Assembly: GCA_020627885.1 (NCBI GenBank)
Contig: JAHDGB010000003.1
Location: 1 to 48,107, forward strand
DNA length: 48,107 nt
Source: Flavobacteriaceae bacterium
GTDB taxonomy: Bacteria; Bacteroidota; Bacteroidia; Flavobacteriales; Flavobacteriaceae
Direction of reading: 5' to 3'
The position numbers and the translations under genes were made by a program. Numbering within the stretch: the stretch's first letter is position 1; every line of letters starts with the position of its first letter. The notes beneath the pieces are model-generated. The model was not told the DNA's origin, made no database searches, and saw only the letters and a program-made list of their open reading frames with translations. This document shows, one piece after another, positions 21,901 to 32,159 of the stretch.

Positions 21901-23002
21901 AGGAGTAGCTTGCGATGGCACTTCGGTGGTTGAAACCAGTGCAGTTTTGGTAGAAGTGGATGAAACTGTAACAATTATGTTAACTACAGACGATATTAGC
22001 ACCTGTGAAGGGGAAGATATAGTATTAACAGTAAATGAAATAGCTGGGGTTACTTATAGTTGGTCTGGTCCAAACGGGTTTGCAGCTTCAACCCGAGAAG
22101 CCACTTTAACAGCAGTAACGCCACTAGAAGCTGGTACCTATACGGTGACTGCAACAGGAGTAGCTTGCGATGGCACTTCGGTGGTTGAAACCAGTGCAGT
22201 TTTGGTAGAAGTGGATGAAACTGTAACAATTATGTTAACTACAGACGATATTAGCACCTGTGAAGGGGAAGATATAGTATTAACAGTAAATGAAATAGCT
22301 GGGGTTACTTATAGTTGGTCTGGTCCAAATGGATTCACAGCCTCAACTCGAGAAGTAGCATTAAATACGGTAACGTTATTGGAAGAAGGAGTGTACACTG
22401 TAACAGTAATAGATACTAATTGCGATGGTTCTTCAGTAAGCGAATCTGCCACAGTGATGGTTTTAGTAGAGCCGATTTCAGTGCTAGACCTTTCGAATAT
22501 TAAACCTGAGGTAAGACTTTGTGAAGGGGATGATTTTATTCAGAAAGCAAGTCTATATCCATATGCTACTTATGTGTGGATTGGACCTAATAATTTTTTA
22601 TCTGAAACATTAGACCTAAGCCTGTTTGATGTCACAGAGGAAGAAGAAGGGGTATATACATTAATTGTTAATTTACTCTCATGTCATAGTGCCATCCAAG
22701 AAACGGCATCTATACATATAAATATAGATTCATGTCTTACAGATGTTAGTATTCCTAGTTATTTTACGCCAAATGGAGATGGGTTTCATGATAAATGGGT
22801 AGTAGATTCTGATGTTTTCGCTTTTGAAACTATTTATATTTTTGATCGGTACGGTAAATTGTTAAAAGAACTTTCACCTAATAAAAACAGTTGGGATGGA
22901 ATGTATAATGGTAAATTATTACCAAGTTCGGATTACTGGTATGTTATTAATTTCAATGAAAATAATAAAAAGAAGTTTGGTCATTTTTCTTTAAAAAGGT
23001 AA
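18992..23002 (+). CDS. Large secreted metallopeptidase-like protein with Ig-like modules and T9SS type B C-terminal sorting domain
   Basis: Signal peptide MKLKLILSLLVISNIVNAQ; HELVH at LMIHELVHAYRD with downstream FEEGMAES; repeated TYSWSGPNGFxASTRE modules; YFTPNGDGFHDKW...IYIFDRYGKLLKEL...SWDGMYNGKLLPSSDYWYVI (gliding motility-associated CTD). Confidence 0.85.
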   Translation: MKLKLILSLLVISNIVNAQFSKKRTCSHPNYAKIKTDKFYLANIETINKNAQGQLAVNERAYTQSIHNTIAKWNGGGYYRYDMGTAPGLANITRGNLLRATDRHTGGHSYEELKKMAQDLGTNFNIGDTFYISLYNQGSDVPAWSSEALKFKWENLGDSSYNVTVVIETNYGYNGAPAYTNAEANKMMAFYNLVNPIIKEVYGPPSRNHVVSIVNDAVAIGTNTYFNGPNEVTSSFELNAEGDFAQPRLMIHELVHAYRDNVGLSSNDEWHYDPTLSGFEEGMAESVAIIVMDIFIERHPNFFNGAEYKIHWSHARGMNFDWDYDFQNHKQLTTTDFFSSDVGTGAHAERYGTSQAAMRKLYIEDNTVFKNFNSLYYSMLNSNNSLVTSRNMIVGILSNVIDKVERTPTLEWINNQRVLDCEVVPGKKIHMLTYHSANPPRIHKLDNRIHALDTQNLPGGNEWSWDEIDPLNDQNSKKWYIQTNNLVGELQIYNYDNTLNQTVAIRNDKMSLKLGLPEDVGPNQGPNNMMTNGVFTGNEGANDCDNQPGCGKRPDGIETHDFISTSTANRDHGDLPNNLPDKATQLVSGLTALGLYRYDISFTGGFNETFYRINGQELVGSYGIYGGIKSNEDTVPIKGKLVIEHEDYNEEPEIIINDKGAFISEREWASVLEANPNRQGGRSDRRYSVEGKVHAIYISEDCAEHKIDFRTISYGDGLSGSQLFLFNVDDFEDIEFKVNDAISICEGDSFTLDVENNFPDILNNDSRIKYKWLDPSGNEISTNVTHTIAQSEDVLHEGVFTLEIDFFECLIIKTVEVEIDNADFQVTTPDELIICEGENIDIQVNTITDAAYNWIGPNGFTATTDQIIISNVALSEAGTYTVEVTAPGCGNSPIIKTSSTEVVVTPETVIILTTDDVSACGGEDVVLTVNEIAGVTYSWSGPNGFAASTREATLTAVTPLEAGTYTVTATGVACDGTSVVETSAVLVEVDETVTIMLTTDDISTCEGEDIVLTVNEIAGVTYSWSGPNGFAASTREATLTAVTPLEAGTYTVTATGVACDGTSVVETSAVLVEVDETVTIMLTTDDISTCEGEDIVLTVNEIAGVTYSWSGPNGFTASTREVALNTVTLLEEGVYTVTVIDTNCDGSSVSESATVMVLVEPISVLDLSNIKPEVRLCEGDDFIQKASLYPYATYVWIGPNNFLSETLDLSLFDVTEEEEGVYTLIVNLLSCHSAIQETASIHINIDSCLTDVSIPSYFTPNGDGFHDKWVVDSDVFAFETIYIFDRYGKLLKELSPNKNSWDGMYNGKLLPSSDYWYVINFNENNKKKFGHFSLKR
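21725..22480 (+). repeat. Three tandem 255-bp (85-aa) Ig-like module repeats inside the secreted protein gene
   Basis: 'ttaactacagacgat' recurs at 21725, 21980 and 22235 (period 255 bp). Units 1 and 2 and the first ~95 bp of unit 3 are nearly identical. Confidence 0.92.
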
Positions 23003-23014
23003 AGTTTAAAATTA

Positions 23015-23389
23015 TTATCTTAACCAAGTAATGCTTTTAAGTGTGGCTTTTTTTTCACAATTTTCCACTAGTAATACTGCCTCTTTACTAGTTAGTATTC
23101 CTTCTATATGATAGGTTTTACATGGTGCTGAGTTTGTATTACTTTTAGAAAAAATCACATCACCTTTTTGTAAAATGTAGTTTACACTAATGGTATCGAT
23201 TTGGTTATTAACAATAAAGTTTTTAGCTTGATTAGAAAAATCTACTTTTTTAAGATTAATATTTTTCAAAACCCTTGCTTCTGGGCCATAGGCACAAGAT
23301 ACTTTCTTTCCATTAAGAAAAAAAGCGAGTATAACAAGTCCTAAAGAAAACCCTCCAAGATAATAGCCAATTCTGTGTACAAGTTTCAT
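23015..23389 (-). CDS. DUF4258-like small membrane-anchored protein
   Basis: MKLVHRIGYYLGGFSLGLVILAFFLNGKKVSCAYGPEARVLKNI; layout recalled from Flavobacteriaceae DUF4258 proteins. Confidence 0.65.
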   Translation of the reverse strand: MKLVHRIGYYLGGFSLGLVILAFFLNGKKVSCAYGPEARVLKNINLKKVDFSNQAKNFIVNNQIDTISVNYILQKGDVIFSKSNTNSAPCKTYHIEGILTSKEAVLLVENCEKKATLKSITWLR

Positions 23390-23538
23390 CGTAATTTTTT
23401 TTGCTTCTGCAAAAATAGTGTCATTTAAATAACAATGTATATTTAATTACTAATTTTTAATTAAAACAGTGTTTTAGTTAATGATTGTAATAAGAAAAAT
23501 ACACAACAATTATTATAGTAGCTATCTATAGTTATCAT

Positions 23539-24189
23539 TTAATTTGGAGTAAAATCGATTAGATTTTCTAAAACTATTTTCGCTCCATTCTCAATAAGGA
23601 TTTCTTTGTTTTTCAAACCAATACCAATAAATTCTACGTTAAGGTTTTTTGCTGTTAATAAGTCCCAAAGACCATCACCGACACAAATGATTCTGTCAAA
23701 TTTTTTTACTTTATAATGAATTTTAGCATTCAATATCGCTTCTTTAACTATATTTTCTCTTTCTAGTATATTGTTTGAAGCGACTAGTTGAATGTCTTTA
23801 AAATTAATTCCGATGGATTTTAATTTGTATTCGGCAGGCTTTCTTAAAGAGCCAGTAGCATAACAAATTCCAAAATCATTTTCTTTTTCAAGTTTTTCAA
23901 TTAATTTTTTGGCACCAGCAACTTCATTAAAATTTTCAAGCTTTATTTTTTCATTTAATCCATTTTCAAATTCAGTTAACTTTTGTTGAGAAAAGGTTAA
24001 GTCTTGATCGTTTTCATATATTTCTTTTGCAATATAGGAGTCTGTATGGTGCATAAATGAATTAAATTCAATGTCAATTTTTGAAACACCAATTTCAATT
24101 AACATTTTATAAAATGCTTTTTGATGGACTTTAACACTATCAGTTATAGTTCCATCTATATCAAATACTATTAAGTTTTTAGGGTTCAA
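23539..24189 (-). CDS. HAD family hydrolase
   Basis: VFDIDGTITDS motif I; IICVGDGLWDLLTAKNLNVEFIGIG motif IV. Confidence 0.88.
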   Translation of the reverse strand: MNPKNLIVFDIDGTITDSVKVHQKAFYKMLIEIGVSKIDIEFNSFMHHTDSYIAKEIYENDQDLTFSQQKLTEFENGLNEKIKLENFNEVAGAKKLIEKLEKENDFGICYATGSLRKPAEYKLKSIGINFKDIQLVASNNILERENIVKEAILNAKIHYKVKKFDRIICVGDGLWDLLTAKNLNVEFIGIGLKNKEILIENGAKIVLENLIDFTPN

Positions 24190-24235
24190 TTTTTTTTATT
24201 TTTGTAGACATTAAAAATTGCAATGATACTAGTCT

Positions 24236-25789
24236 TTATTTTGGGTTTAAAACAATAAATGGAATAATCATTTCTTCTAACGATACTCCTCCATGCTGGT
24301 AGGTATTTCTATAATAACTCACATAATGATTATAGTTATTGGGATAAGCAAAAAATAGATCACTTTTAGCAAAAATAAAAGAACTATTCATCGACATAGA
24401 AGGTAAATGTATAGTTCTAGGGTCTTTAGCGGCTAAAACATCTTTTTTCTCATAGCTTAAGCTACGGCCGGTCTTGTAGCGAAGGTTTAAACTAGTATCT
24501 CTGTCTCCTACTACTTTTGAAGGGTTCTTTACATTTATAGTCCCATGATCTGTTGTTAAAATTAATTTAAACCCTAATTGTTGTGCTTGTTGTATCATTT
24601 CTAAAAGTGGCGAATTTTTAAACCAACTTTGAGTTAATGATCGGTATGCTTTATCGTTAGATGCAAGCTCTTTAACAACATCCATTTCAGTCTTAGAATG
24701 TGAAAGCATATCAACAAAATTGTACACAACTACAGTTAAATCATTTTCCTTTAAACCGTTAAAATTATCTGCTAGTTTTTTTCCAGATTTAAGATTTGTT
24801 ATTTTATAATATTCATATTTTAGATGAGTTAGCCCTAAGCGTTTCATCTGTGCGTTTAAGAAATCGGCTTCATGGAGGTTTTTACCGCCTTCGTCAGTAT
24901 CGTTTTTCCAATATTCAGGATGCAATTTTTCCATATCGCTAGGCATTAGCCCAGAGAAAATGGCATTACGAGCATATTGTGTAGCGGTAGGTAGTATACT
25001 AAAAAATGGTAGTTCACTTTCTTTTTTATAATGGTTATTAACGATGGGCTCAAAGGCTTTCCATTGGTCATAACGTAAATTATCGACAACAACTAACAGT
25101 GTTGGTTGTTTTTTGCTTAATTCTGGCGCAATTTTATTTTTAAATAAATTATGAGACAAAATAGGAGCATCTGTATTGGGTTCGAACCAAGTAGGGTAAT
25201 TTTTATCTATAAATTTTCCAAACTGAAGGTTGGCTTCATTTTTTTGCGATTCAAGAATTTCGATCATGGCTGGGTCTTCAATATTTTCCAATTGAATTTC
25301 CCAATAAATCAGTTTTTGATATAAAGCGATCCACTCTTCATATGTATTTACCATAGATAGTTCCATAGCAATTTTACGAAACTCTTGTTGGTAGTTTGAT
25401 GTGGTTTTCTCAGAAACTAATCTAGAATGATCTAAGTTTTTCTTTAGACTTAACAATATTTGGTGTGGGTTTACAGGCTTTATTAAATAATCGGCTATTT
25501 TATTACCAATAGCTTCTTCCATAATATATTCCTCTTCACTTTTAGTAATCATTACAACAGGAAGCGTATTCTTTAATTCTTTAATTTCATTAAGAGTTTC
25601 TAAACCAGTCAAACCAGGCATATTTTCATCTAAAAAAACAATATCGAAATTAGTGTTGTCTATAATATCGATAGCTTCGGTTCCACTATTACAGGTTGTA
25701 ACATTATAGTTTTTTTGTTCAAGAAACATAATATGGGGCTTTAATAAATCTATTTCGTCGTCAACCCAAAGAATATTAATAGTGTTCAT
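24236..25789 (-). CDS. porX: T9SS response regulator PorX (receiver + PglZ domain)
   Basis: N-terminal receiver (LWVDDEIDLLKPHI, FLDENMPGLTGLETL, VVMITKS, LIKP) plus PglZ/alkaline phosphatase-like region (VVVDNLRYDQWKAF, ILTTDHGTINVKNPSKVVGDRDTS). Confidence 0.9.
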   Translation of the reverse strand: MNTINILWVDDEIDLLKPHIMFLEQKNYNVTTCNSGTEAIDIIDNTNFDIVFLDENMPGLTGLETLNEIKELKNTLPVVMITKSEEEYIMEEAIGNKIADYLIKPVNPHQILLSLKKNLDHSRLVSEKTTSNYQQEFRKIAMELSMVNTYEEWIALYQKLIYWEIQLENIEDPAMIEILESQKNEANLQFGKFIDKNYPTWFEPNTDAPILSHNLFKNKIAPELSKKQPTLLVVVDNLRYDQWKAFEPIVNNHYKKESELPFFSILPTATQYARNAIFSGLMPSDMEKLHPEYWKNDTDEGGKNLHEADFLNAQMKRLGLTHLKYEYYKITNLKSGKKLADNFNGLKENDLTVVVYNFVDMLSHSKTEMDVVKELASNDKAYRSLTQSWFKNSPLLEMIQQAQQLGFKLILTTDHGTINVKNPSKVVGDRDTSLNLRYKTGRSLSYEKKDVLAAKDPRTIHLPSMSMNSSFIFAKSDLFFAYPNNYNHYVSYYRNTYQHGGVSLEEMIIPFIVLNPK

Positions 25790-25821
25790 GTATATTTGTT
25801 TTAAATTAAAAAGGGGTAAGC

Positions 25822-27051
25822 TTGAATACGTTAAACAAACTTAAAATACTTAACGATCCAATTTACGGATTTATTACTATACCAAATTCGTCTATTTTCG
25901 ATTTAATCGAACATAAATACTTTCAACGCTTACGACGAATTTCTCAAATGGGAATGTCTTATTTGGTATATCCTGGAGCACATCATACTAGATTTCATCA
26001 TGCGATAGGATGTATGCATTTAATGCAAAAAGCAGTTAATGTCCTTCGTTTTAAGGGAGTTGCAATTTCTAAAAAAGAAGAAGATGCACTTTATATCGCA
26101 ATATTATTACATGATATTGGCCATGGTCCTTTTTCTCATGCTATGGAACATAGCATTGTAAATGGGGTGTCGCATGAAGCTATTTCCTTATTATTTATGG
26201 AGCAATTAAATAAAGAATTTAACGACGATTTAACATTAGCCATAAAAATATTTAAAGGTGAATACGAACGAAAATTTATGTGTCAGCTCATATCTAGTCA
26301 ATTGGATATGGACCGTTCAGATTATTTGAAGCGAGATAGTTTTTACACAGGGGTATCTGAAGGAAATATTAATAGTGAACGACTCCTTACCATGTTAAAT
26401 GTAAAAGGTGATGCATTAGTTATAGAAAGCAAAGGAATTTATAGCGTAGAAAAATTTTTATTAGCAAGACGTTTAATGTATTGGCAAGTGTATTTGCATA
26501 AAACCAGTTTAGTTGCAGAACAATTACTTATTCGTGTTTTAAAGCGCGCTAAAGAATTAGCAAAAGAAGGAGTAACATTAAATGCAAGTAAACCATTATC
26601 TTATTTTTTATATAATGAAACTAAATTGGATAATTTTAACACAAAATGTTTAGAAACATTTGCTAAACTAGACGATTATGATATTGTTTCAGCTATGAAA
26701 GCATGGCAATCTCACGACGATTTTGTGCTTAGAAATTTATGCGAAATGATTATTAATAGAGATTTGTTACAGATAAAACTTAAAAAGAAAAAAATAAAGA
26801 TAGAGCAATTAGAATTACAACGTAAAAAAATAATAGACATATATAATATTACTGCAAAGGAAGCCGATTATTTTGTGTTTACAGGCACTGTAACAAACCA
26901 AGCCTATCAACAAGAAAAACAAAAAATAAATATTTTATATAAAGACGGAAAAATAGAGGATATTGTTAAGGCATCAGACCAATTAAATTTAAAAGCATTG
27001 ACTAAACCTGTAACTAAATATTATATATGTTACCCAAAAGATAAACTTTAA
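25822..27051 (+). CDS. HD domain-containing protein (dNTPase-like fold); non-ATG TTG start
   Basis: [56 protein letters not shown]. Confidence 0.9.
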   Translation: MNTLNKLKILNDPIYGFITIPNSSIFDLIEHKYFQRLRRISQMGMSYLVYPGAHHTRFHHAIGCMHLMQKAVNVLRFKGVAISKKEEDALYIAILLHDIGHGPFSHAMEHSIVNGVSHEAISLLFMEQLNKEFNDDLTLAIKIFKGEYERKFMCQLISSQLDMDRSDYLKRDSFYTGVSEGNINSERLLTMLNVKGDALVIESKGIYSVEKFLLARRLMYWQVYLHKTSLVAEQLLIRVLKRAKELAKEGVTLNASKPLSYFLYNETKLDNFNTKCLETFAKLDDYDIVSAMKAWQSHDDFVLRNLCEMIINRDLLQIKLKKKKIKIEQLELQRKKIIDIYNITAKEADYFVFTGTVTNQAYQQEKQKINILYKDGKIEDIVKASDQLNLKALTKPVTKYYICYPKDKL

Positions 27052-27067
27052 GACATTTTTTCTATTT

Positions 27068-28105
27068 TTGCGAGGCATGAATTTTACAGCAGAACAAATA
27101 GCAGGAATTTTAGAAGGTGAAATTGTTGGAGACCCACAAATTGAAGTTTCAAAATTATCTAAAATAGAAGAAGGGGAAAAAGGCTCTTTAACCTTTTTAG
27201 CTAACCCTAAATACACACCATATATATATACAACAAATGCATCTATAGCTATTGTTAATAAAGATTTTATTCCCGATCAGGAATTGTCTGCAACACTAAT
27301 AAAAGTGGATGATGCTTATCAGTCTTTTTCGAAATTATTGGAGTATTATAACCAAATAAAACTTAATAAAAAAGGAATAGAACAGCCTTCATTTATTGCA
27401 GAAAATGTAATAATAGGTAAAGAGGTTTATATAGGTGCATTTACATATATAGGACAGAATGTAACTATAGGAGATAATGTAAAGATTTTTCCAAACTCTT
27501 ATATTGGGGATAATGTAGTAATTGGGAATGACACTGTGTTATTTTCTGGTGCTAAAATATATTCAGAATGTCATATAGGTAATTATTGTGTTATTAATTC
27601 GGGCGCAATAATTGGAGCAGATGGTTTTGGATTTGTACCTAATGATGAGGGGGGCTATGACAAAGTGCCACAAATTGGAAATGTTATAATAGAAAATTTT
27701 GTAGATATAGGAGCGGCTACAACAATTGATAGAGCGACTTTAGGATCTACAATTATAAGACAAGGTGTAAAATTAGACAATCAAATACAGATTGCTCATA
27801 ATGTAGAAATTGGGAAAAACACAGTCATCGCTGCACAAGCTGGTGTAGCAGGTTCGACTAAAATAGGAAGTAATTGTCAAATAGGTGGCCAAGTAGGAAT
27901 AGCAGGGCATCTAACCATAGGTAATGGGGTGAAAATCCAAGCACAATCCGGAATTGGTCGTAATGTTAAGGATAATGAAATACTTCAAGGTTCTCCGTCT
28001 TTTGCATATGGCGATTGGAATAAATCTTATGTCTATTTTAAAAACTTACCTAAGCTAGTTAAAACAGTAAATGATTTAGAAAAAAAAGTAAATGGCAATA
28101 ATTAA
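27068..28105 (+). CDS. lpxD: UDP-3-O-acylglucosamine N-acyltransferase
   Basis: LbH hexapeptide repeats, [41 protein letters not shown]. Confidence 0.93.
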   Translation: MRGMNFTAEQIAGILEGEIVGDPQIEVSKLSKIEEGEKGSLTFLANPKYTPYIYTTNASIAIVNKDFIPDQELSATLIKVDDAYQSFSKLLEYYNQIKLNKKGIEQPSFIAENVIIGKEVYIGAFTYIGQNVTIGDNVKIFPNSYIGDNVVIGNDTVLFSGAKIYSECHIGNYCVINSGAIIGADGFGFVPNDEGGYDKVPQIGNVIIENFVDIGAATTIDRATLGSTIIRQGVKLDNQIQIAHNVEIGKNTVIAAQAGVAGSTKIGSNCQIGGQVGIAGHLTIGNGVKIQAQSGIGRNVKDNEILQGSPSFAYGDWNKSYVYFKNLPKLVKTVNDLEKKVNGNN

Positions 28106-29498
28106 AACTAAAGTCAAGCAAAAAACAATAGAAAATGAAGTTTCTTTAAAAGGTGTAGGTTTACATACAGGGACTGAAGTTTCTTTAACATTTAAGGCGG
28201 CTAACCCTAATTCAGGCTTTTCATTTAAGCGAATAGATTTGGAAGGAAGCCCAGTAATTGAGGCAGATGCAACATATGTAACTAATACACAACGTGGTAC
28301 TTGTTTAGAAAAAAATGGAGTTATAATACAAACTTGTGAGCATGTTTTAGCAGCATTAGTTGGTTTAGATATAGACAATGTAATAATAGAGTTAAATGCT
28401 TCTGAGCCCCCAATAATGGATGGTTCTTCAAAGTTTTTTGTAGATGCAATCGAGAAAGCAATAATTATTGAGCAAGAAGAGTACCGAGAAGAATATGTTG
28501 TAACAGATGTTGTTTCATATACAAATGAAGAAACAGGAAGTGAGATATTAGTAATGCCTTCTCAAGAGTACCAAGTTACGACTATGGTAGATTTTGGCAC
28601 GAAAGTTTTAGGAACTCAAAATGCAACACTAAATAGTCTTTCAAAATTTAAAGATGAAATTGCATCTTCGCGTACTTTTAGCTTTTTGCATGAGTTAGAA
28701 AACTTATTAGAAAATGGACTAATAAAAGGAGGAGATCTTAATAACGCTATAGTTTATGTGGATAAAAAATTATCTACTGATACTATGAAAAAACTTAAAG
28801 TTGCTTTTAAAAAAGACTCAATTTCTGTTAAGCCAAACGGAATATTAGATAATTTAACATTGCATTACCCAAATGAAGCTGCACGACATAAATTATTAGA
28901 TGTTGTTGGCGATTTAGCGCTAATTGGTACACGAATTAGAGGAAAAATAATAGCAAACAAACCTGGTCATTTTGTTAATACTCAATTTGCAAAAAAAATG
29001 TCAAAACTTATTAAGAATGAACGTCGTAATAATGTTCCAAATATAGATTTAAATCAAGATCCAGTAATGGATGTAAATCAAATAATGGATATGTTACCTC
29101 ATAGGCAGCCATTCTTGTTGTTAGATAAGGTTTTTGAAATTACAGACAACTCAGTTATTGGTATGAAAAATGTGACCATGAATGAGCCTTTTTTTGCAGG
29201 GCATTTTCCTGGTTCACCTGTGATGCCAGGGGTTTTAATTGTAGAAGCAATGGCCCAAACTGGAGGGATTTTAGTGTTGAGCACCGTGCCAGATCCTGAA
29301 AATTATTTAACCTTTTTTATGAAAATTGATAAGGTTAAATTTAAAAAAATGGTAGTTCCAGGAGATACTTTAATATTTAAATGTACTTTAATAACACCAA
29401 TTCGAAGAGGAATATGTCATATGCAAGGTTATGCATATGCTAACGGAAAATTGTGTGCAGAAGCAGAGTTAATGGCGCAAATTAAAAAAGTAAAATAG
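28092..29498 (+). CDS. lpxC-fabZ: Bifunctional UDP-3-O-acyl-N-acetylglucosamine deacetylase / 3-hydroxyacyl-ACP dehydratase
   Basis: LpxC part ([33 protein letters not shown]) fused to FabZ part ([39 protein letters not shown]). Start lies inside the lpxD end. Confidence 0.95.
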   Translation: MAIIKTKVKQKTIENEVSLKGVGLHTGTEVSLTFKAANPNSGFSFKRIDLEGSPVIEADATYVTNTQRGTCLEKNGVIIQTCEHVLAALVGLDIDNVIIELNASEPPIMDGSSKFFVDAIEKAIIIEQEEYREEYVVTDVVSYTNEETGSEILVMPSQEYQVTTMVDFGTKVLGTQNATLNSLSKFKDEIASSRTFSFLHELENLLENGLIKGGDLNNAIVYVDKKLSTDTMKKLKVAFKKDSISVKPNGILDNLTLHYPNEAARHKLLDVVGDLALIGTRIRGKIIANKPGHFVNTQFAKKMSKLIKNERRNNVPNIDLNQDPVMDVNQIMDMLPHRQPFLLLDKVFEITDNSVIGMKNVTMNEPFFAGHFPGSPVMPGVLIVEAMAQTGGILVLSTVPDPENYLTFFMKIDKVKFKKMVVPGDTLIFKCTLITPIRRGICHMQGYAYANGKLCAEAELMAQIKKVK

Positions 29499-29561
29499 AT
29501 TGAGAAAATTATTTAAGTGTTTCTATATATTAAAAGACATTAAAATTACTACTAACAAAAT

Positions 29562-30347
29562 ATGAATCAACCTTTAGCATATGTACATCCTGGAGCAAAA
29601 ATTGCAAAAAATGTAGTTATTGAGCCCTTTACAACAATAAATAATAATGTCATTATAGGAGAAGGTACATGGATAGGTAGTAATGTTACTATAATGGAGG
29701 GGGCTCGCATAGGAAAAAATTGTAATATTTTCCCTGGAGCAGTAATATCTGCTATACCTCAAGATTTAAAATATAATGATGAAGATACTCTTACGATAAT
29801 AGGGGATAATGTTACTATTCGTGAATGTGTTACGGTTAATAGAGGTACCACAGATCGTATGAAAACTGTTATTGGAGATAATTGTTTAATTATGGCTTAT
29901 TGCCATATTGCACATGATTGTATTGTGGGGAATAATTGTATATTCTCTAATAATAGTACGTTGGCAGGTCACGTAACTCTTGGTGAGTATGTTGTTTTAG
30001 CAGGAATGACAGCTGTACATCAATTCTGCTCTGTAGGGAACCATGCCTTTGTTACTGGAGGTTCTTTGGTACGTAAAGATGTGCCACCTTTTGTAAAAGC
30101 GGCAAGGGAGCCCTTATCGTATGTAGGAATAAATTCAGTAGGGTTAAGGCGTAGGGGTTATAAAACTGAAAAAATTAGAGAAATACAAAATATTTATCGT
30201 ATCCTATATCAAAAGCATTATAATAATACACAAGCTTCAGAGATTATTGAAGCAGAAATGGAAGCAACACCAGAGCGTGATGAAATTTTACAGTTTATTA
30301 AAAACTCTCACCGTGGTATTATGAAAGGATATTTTAAATCTAACTAA
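29562..30347 (+). CDS. lpxA: Acyl-ACP--UDP-N-acetylglucosamine O-acyltransferase
   Basis: YVHPGAKIAKNVVIEPFTTI, MAYCHIAHDCIVGNNCIFSNNSTLAGHV, VNSVGLRRRG-like segment. Confidence 0.95.
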   Translation: MNQPLAYVHPGAKIAKNVVIEPFTTINNNVIIGEGTWIGSNVTIMEGARIGKNCNIFPGAVISAIPQDLKYNDEDTLTIIGDNVTIRECVTVNRGTTDRMKTVIGDNCLIMAYCHIAHDCIVGNNCIFSNNSTLAGHVTLGEYVVLAGMTAVHQFCSVGNHAFVTGGSLVRKDVPPFVKAAREPLSYVGINSVGLRRRGYKTEKIREIQNIYRILYQKHYNNTQASEIIEAEMEATPERDEILQFIKNSHRGIMKGYFKSN

Positions 30348-30367
30348 GTAAATTAAAAAATTAAAAT

Positions 30368-30934
30368 ATGGCAAGTACATCAGATATTAGAAATGGTTTA
30401 TGCATAAAATATAATCATGATATTTATAAAGTAATTGAATTTTTACATGTTAAACCAGGTAAGGGCCCTGCATTTGTTAGAACAAAACTTAAAAGTGTTA
30501 CTTCGGGAAAAGTAATAGATAATACGTTTTCTGCTGGGCATAAATTAGATGATGTTCGTGTAGAAACACATAAGTTTCAGTACTTATATAATGAAGGAGA
30601 AACTTATCATTTCATGAATCAAGAAGATTATTCTCAAATAGAATTACAAAAAGCATCTTTAGACTCTCCAGGTTTAATGAAAGAAGGAGAGGTTGTTACT
30701 ATTTTAATTAATTCGGAAGATAGTATGCCGCTTTCTGTAGATTTACCAGCTAGTGTAATTTTAGAAGTTACAGCAACCGAACCAGGTGTAAAGGGAAATA
30801 CAGCTACTAATGCAACGAAACCAGCAACAGTTGAAACCGGCGCAACAGTTAATGTCCCTTTATTTATTAATGAAGGCGATAAAATAAAAGTAGAAACTAC
30901 AAAAGGAACATACAAAGAAAGAGTTAAAGAATAG
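30368..30934 (+). CDS. efp: Elongation factor P
   Basis: ASTSDIRNGLCI, VKPGKGPAFVRTKLK, C-terminal GDKIKVETTKGTYKERVKE. Confidence 0.95.
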   Translation: MASTSDIRNGLCIKYNHDIYKVIEFLHVKPGKGPAFVRTKLKSVTSGKVIDNTFSAGHKLDDVRVETHKFQYLYNEGETYHFMNQEDYSQIELQKASLDSPGLMKEGEVVTILINSEDSMPLSVDLPASVILEVTATEPGVKGNTATNATKPATVETGATVNVPLFINEGDKIKVETTKGTYKERVKE

Positions 30935-31087
30935 AAAAGGGTATAAGCTTAGAGTTTATATGTTCTTATGTTAAAGACGTTTTATTTTGAGATTGTTTAG
31001 TATAAGGTTTTAGTATTTAAAATCTTTTTACAAAAGATTGTTTCCTTAAATAAATTTTAAACTGATAAATGAATACATTCAAAAAAA

Positions 31088-32023
31088 ATGAAATTCCCAA
31101 AACCATATACACTTAAAGAAATAGCAAATATAATTAAATGCGAATTTATAGGAGAAGAGTCATTTGTTGTTTTTGGTATGAATGAAATTCATGTAGTAGA
31201 GCCTGGAGATATTGTATTTGTTGATCATCCTAAATATTATGATAAAGCATTGCAATCTGAAGCAACTGTTATTTTAATTAATAAAAAGGTAGATTGTCCA
31301 AAAGGTAAAGCGCTACTTATAAGTAAGGATCCATTCAATGATTTTAATAAATTAACAAATCATTTTAAACCTTTTGTAGAAGCAAAAATTGCTGTATCTA
31401 AGACTTCTAAGGTAGGAAAAGGGACTGTCATACAACCCAATTGTTTTATTGGTAATAATGTAACTATTGGGAGTAATTGTGTTATCCATTCTAATGTATG
31501 TCTTTATGACGATACTGTAATAGGCGATAATGTTATTATACATGCAGGAAGTATAATAGGAGCTAGTGCTTTTTATTATAAAAATAGACCAGAAGGTTTC
31601 GACCAATTACAATCTGGTGGTCGGGTCGTAATAAAAGATAATGTGGATATTGGCGCGCTTTGTACTATAGATAGAGGAGTAACAGGAGACACAACAATAG
31701 GTAAAGGTTCTAAATTAGATAATCAAATACAAGTGGGGCATGATACTATCATAGGAGAAAAATGCTTAATAGCCTCTCAAACAGGGATTGCTGGATGTTG
31801 CATCATTGAAGATGAGGTAACGATATGGGGGCAAGTAGGAACTAATAGTGGTATTACAATTGGTAGCAAGGCTATTATTTTAGGACAAACGGGCGTTACT
31901 AAATCTGTAAAAGGAGGTAAAACATATTTTAGTACACCTATTCAGGAATCTAGAGAAAAATTAAAAGAATTAGTAGCCTTAAAACAGTTGCCATATTTAC
32001 TTAAATCCTTAAAAGAAAAGTAA
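31088..32023 (+). CDS. Second LpxD-like acyltransferase paralog
   Basis: N-terminal LpxD domain ([23 protein letters not shown]...[20 protein letters not shown]-like) then LbH repeats; [49 protein letters not shown]. Confidence 0.85.
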   Translation: MKFPKPYTLKEIANIIKCEFIGEESFVVFGMNEIHVVEPGDIVFVDHPKYYDKALQSEATVILINKKVDCPKGKALLISKDPFNDFNKLTNHFKPFVEAKIAVSKTSKVGKGTVIQPNCFIGNNVTIGSNCVIHSNVCLYDDTVIGDNVIIHAGSIIGASAFYYKNRPEGFDQLQSGGRVVIKDNVDIGALCTIDRGVTGDTTIGKGSKLDNQIQVGHDTIIGEKCLIASQTGIAGCCIIEDEVTIWGQVGTNSGITIGSKAIILGQTGVTKSVKGGKTYFSTPIQESREKLKELVALKQLPYLLKSLKEK

Positions 32024-32076
32024 ATTTTAAGAAGCAAAAGAGTTATTAAACACTTTAATAAATAAATTTATTAGCT

Positions 32077-32084
32077 TACTTTTG
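32077..32084 (+). promoter_or_regulatory. Candidate Bacteroidota -7 promoter element (TACTTTTG) upstream of sucD
   Basis: Matches TAnnTTTG, 76 bp upstream of the sucD ATG; no clear -33 box identified. Confidence 0.5.
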
Positions 32085-32159
32085 CTAGCAGAATTTTAAT
32101 AAGCAAATTTGCTTATATTAAATTTTAAATTGAATAAAAACATTTTATAACTTATAAGC

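Noticed and set aside
21725-22480. Possible mobile element from long near-identical repeats
   Set aside because: Repeats are in frame, exactly 255 bp, and encode Ig-like protein modules; they are domain duplications.
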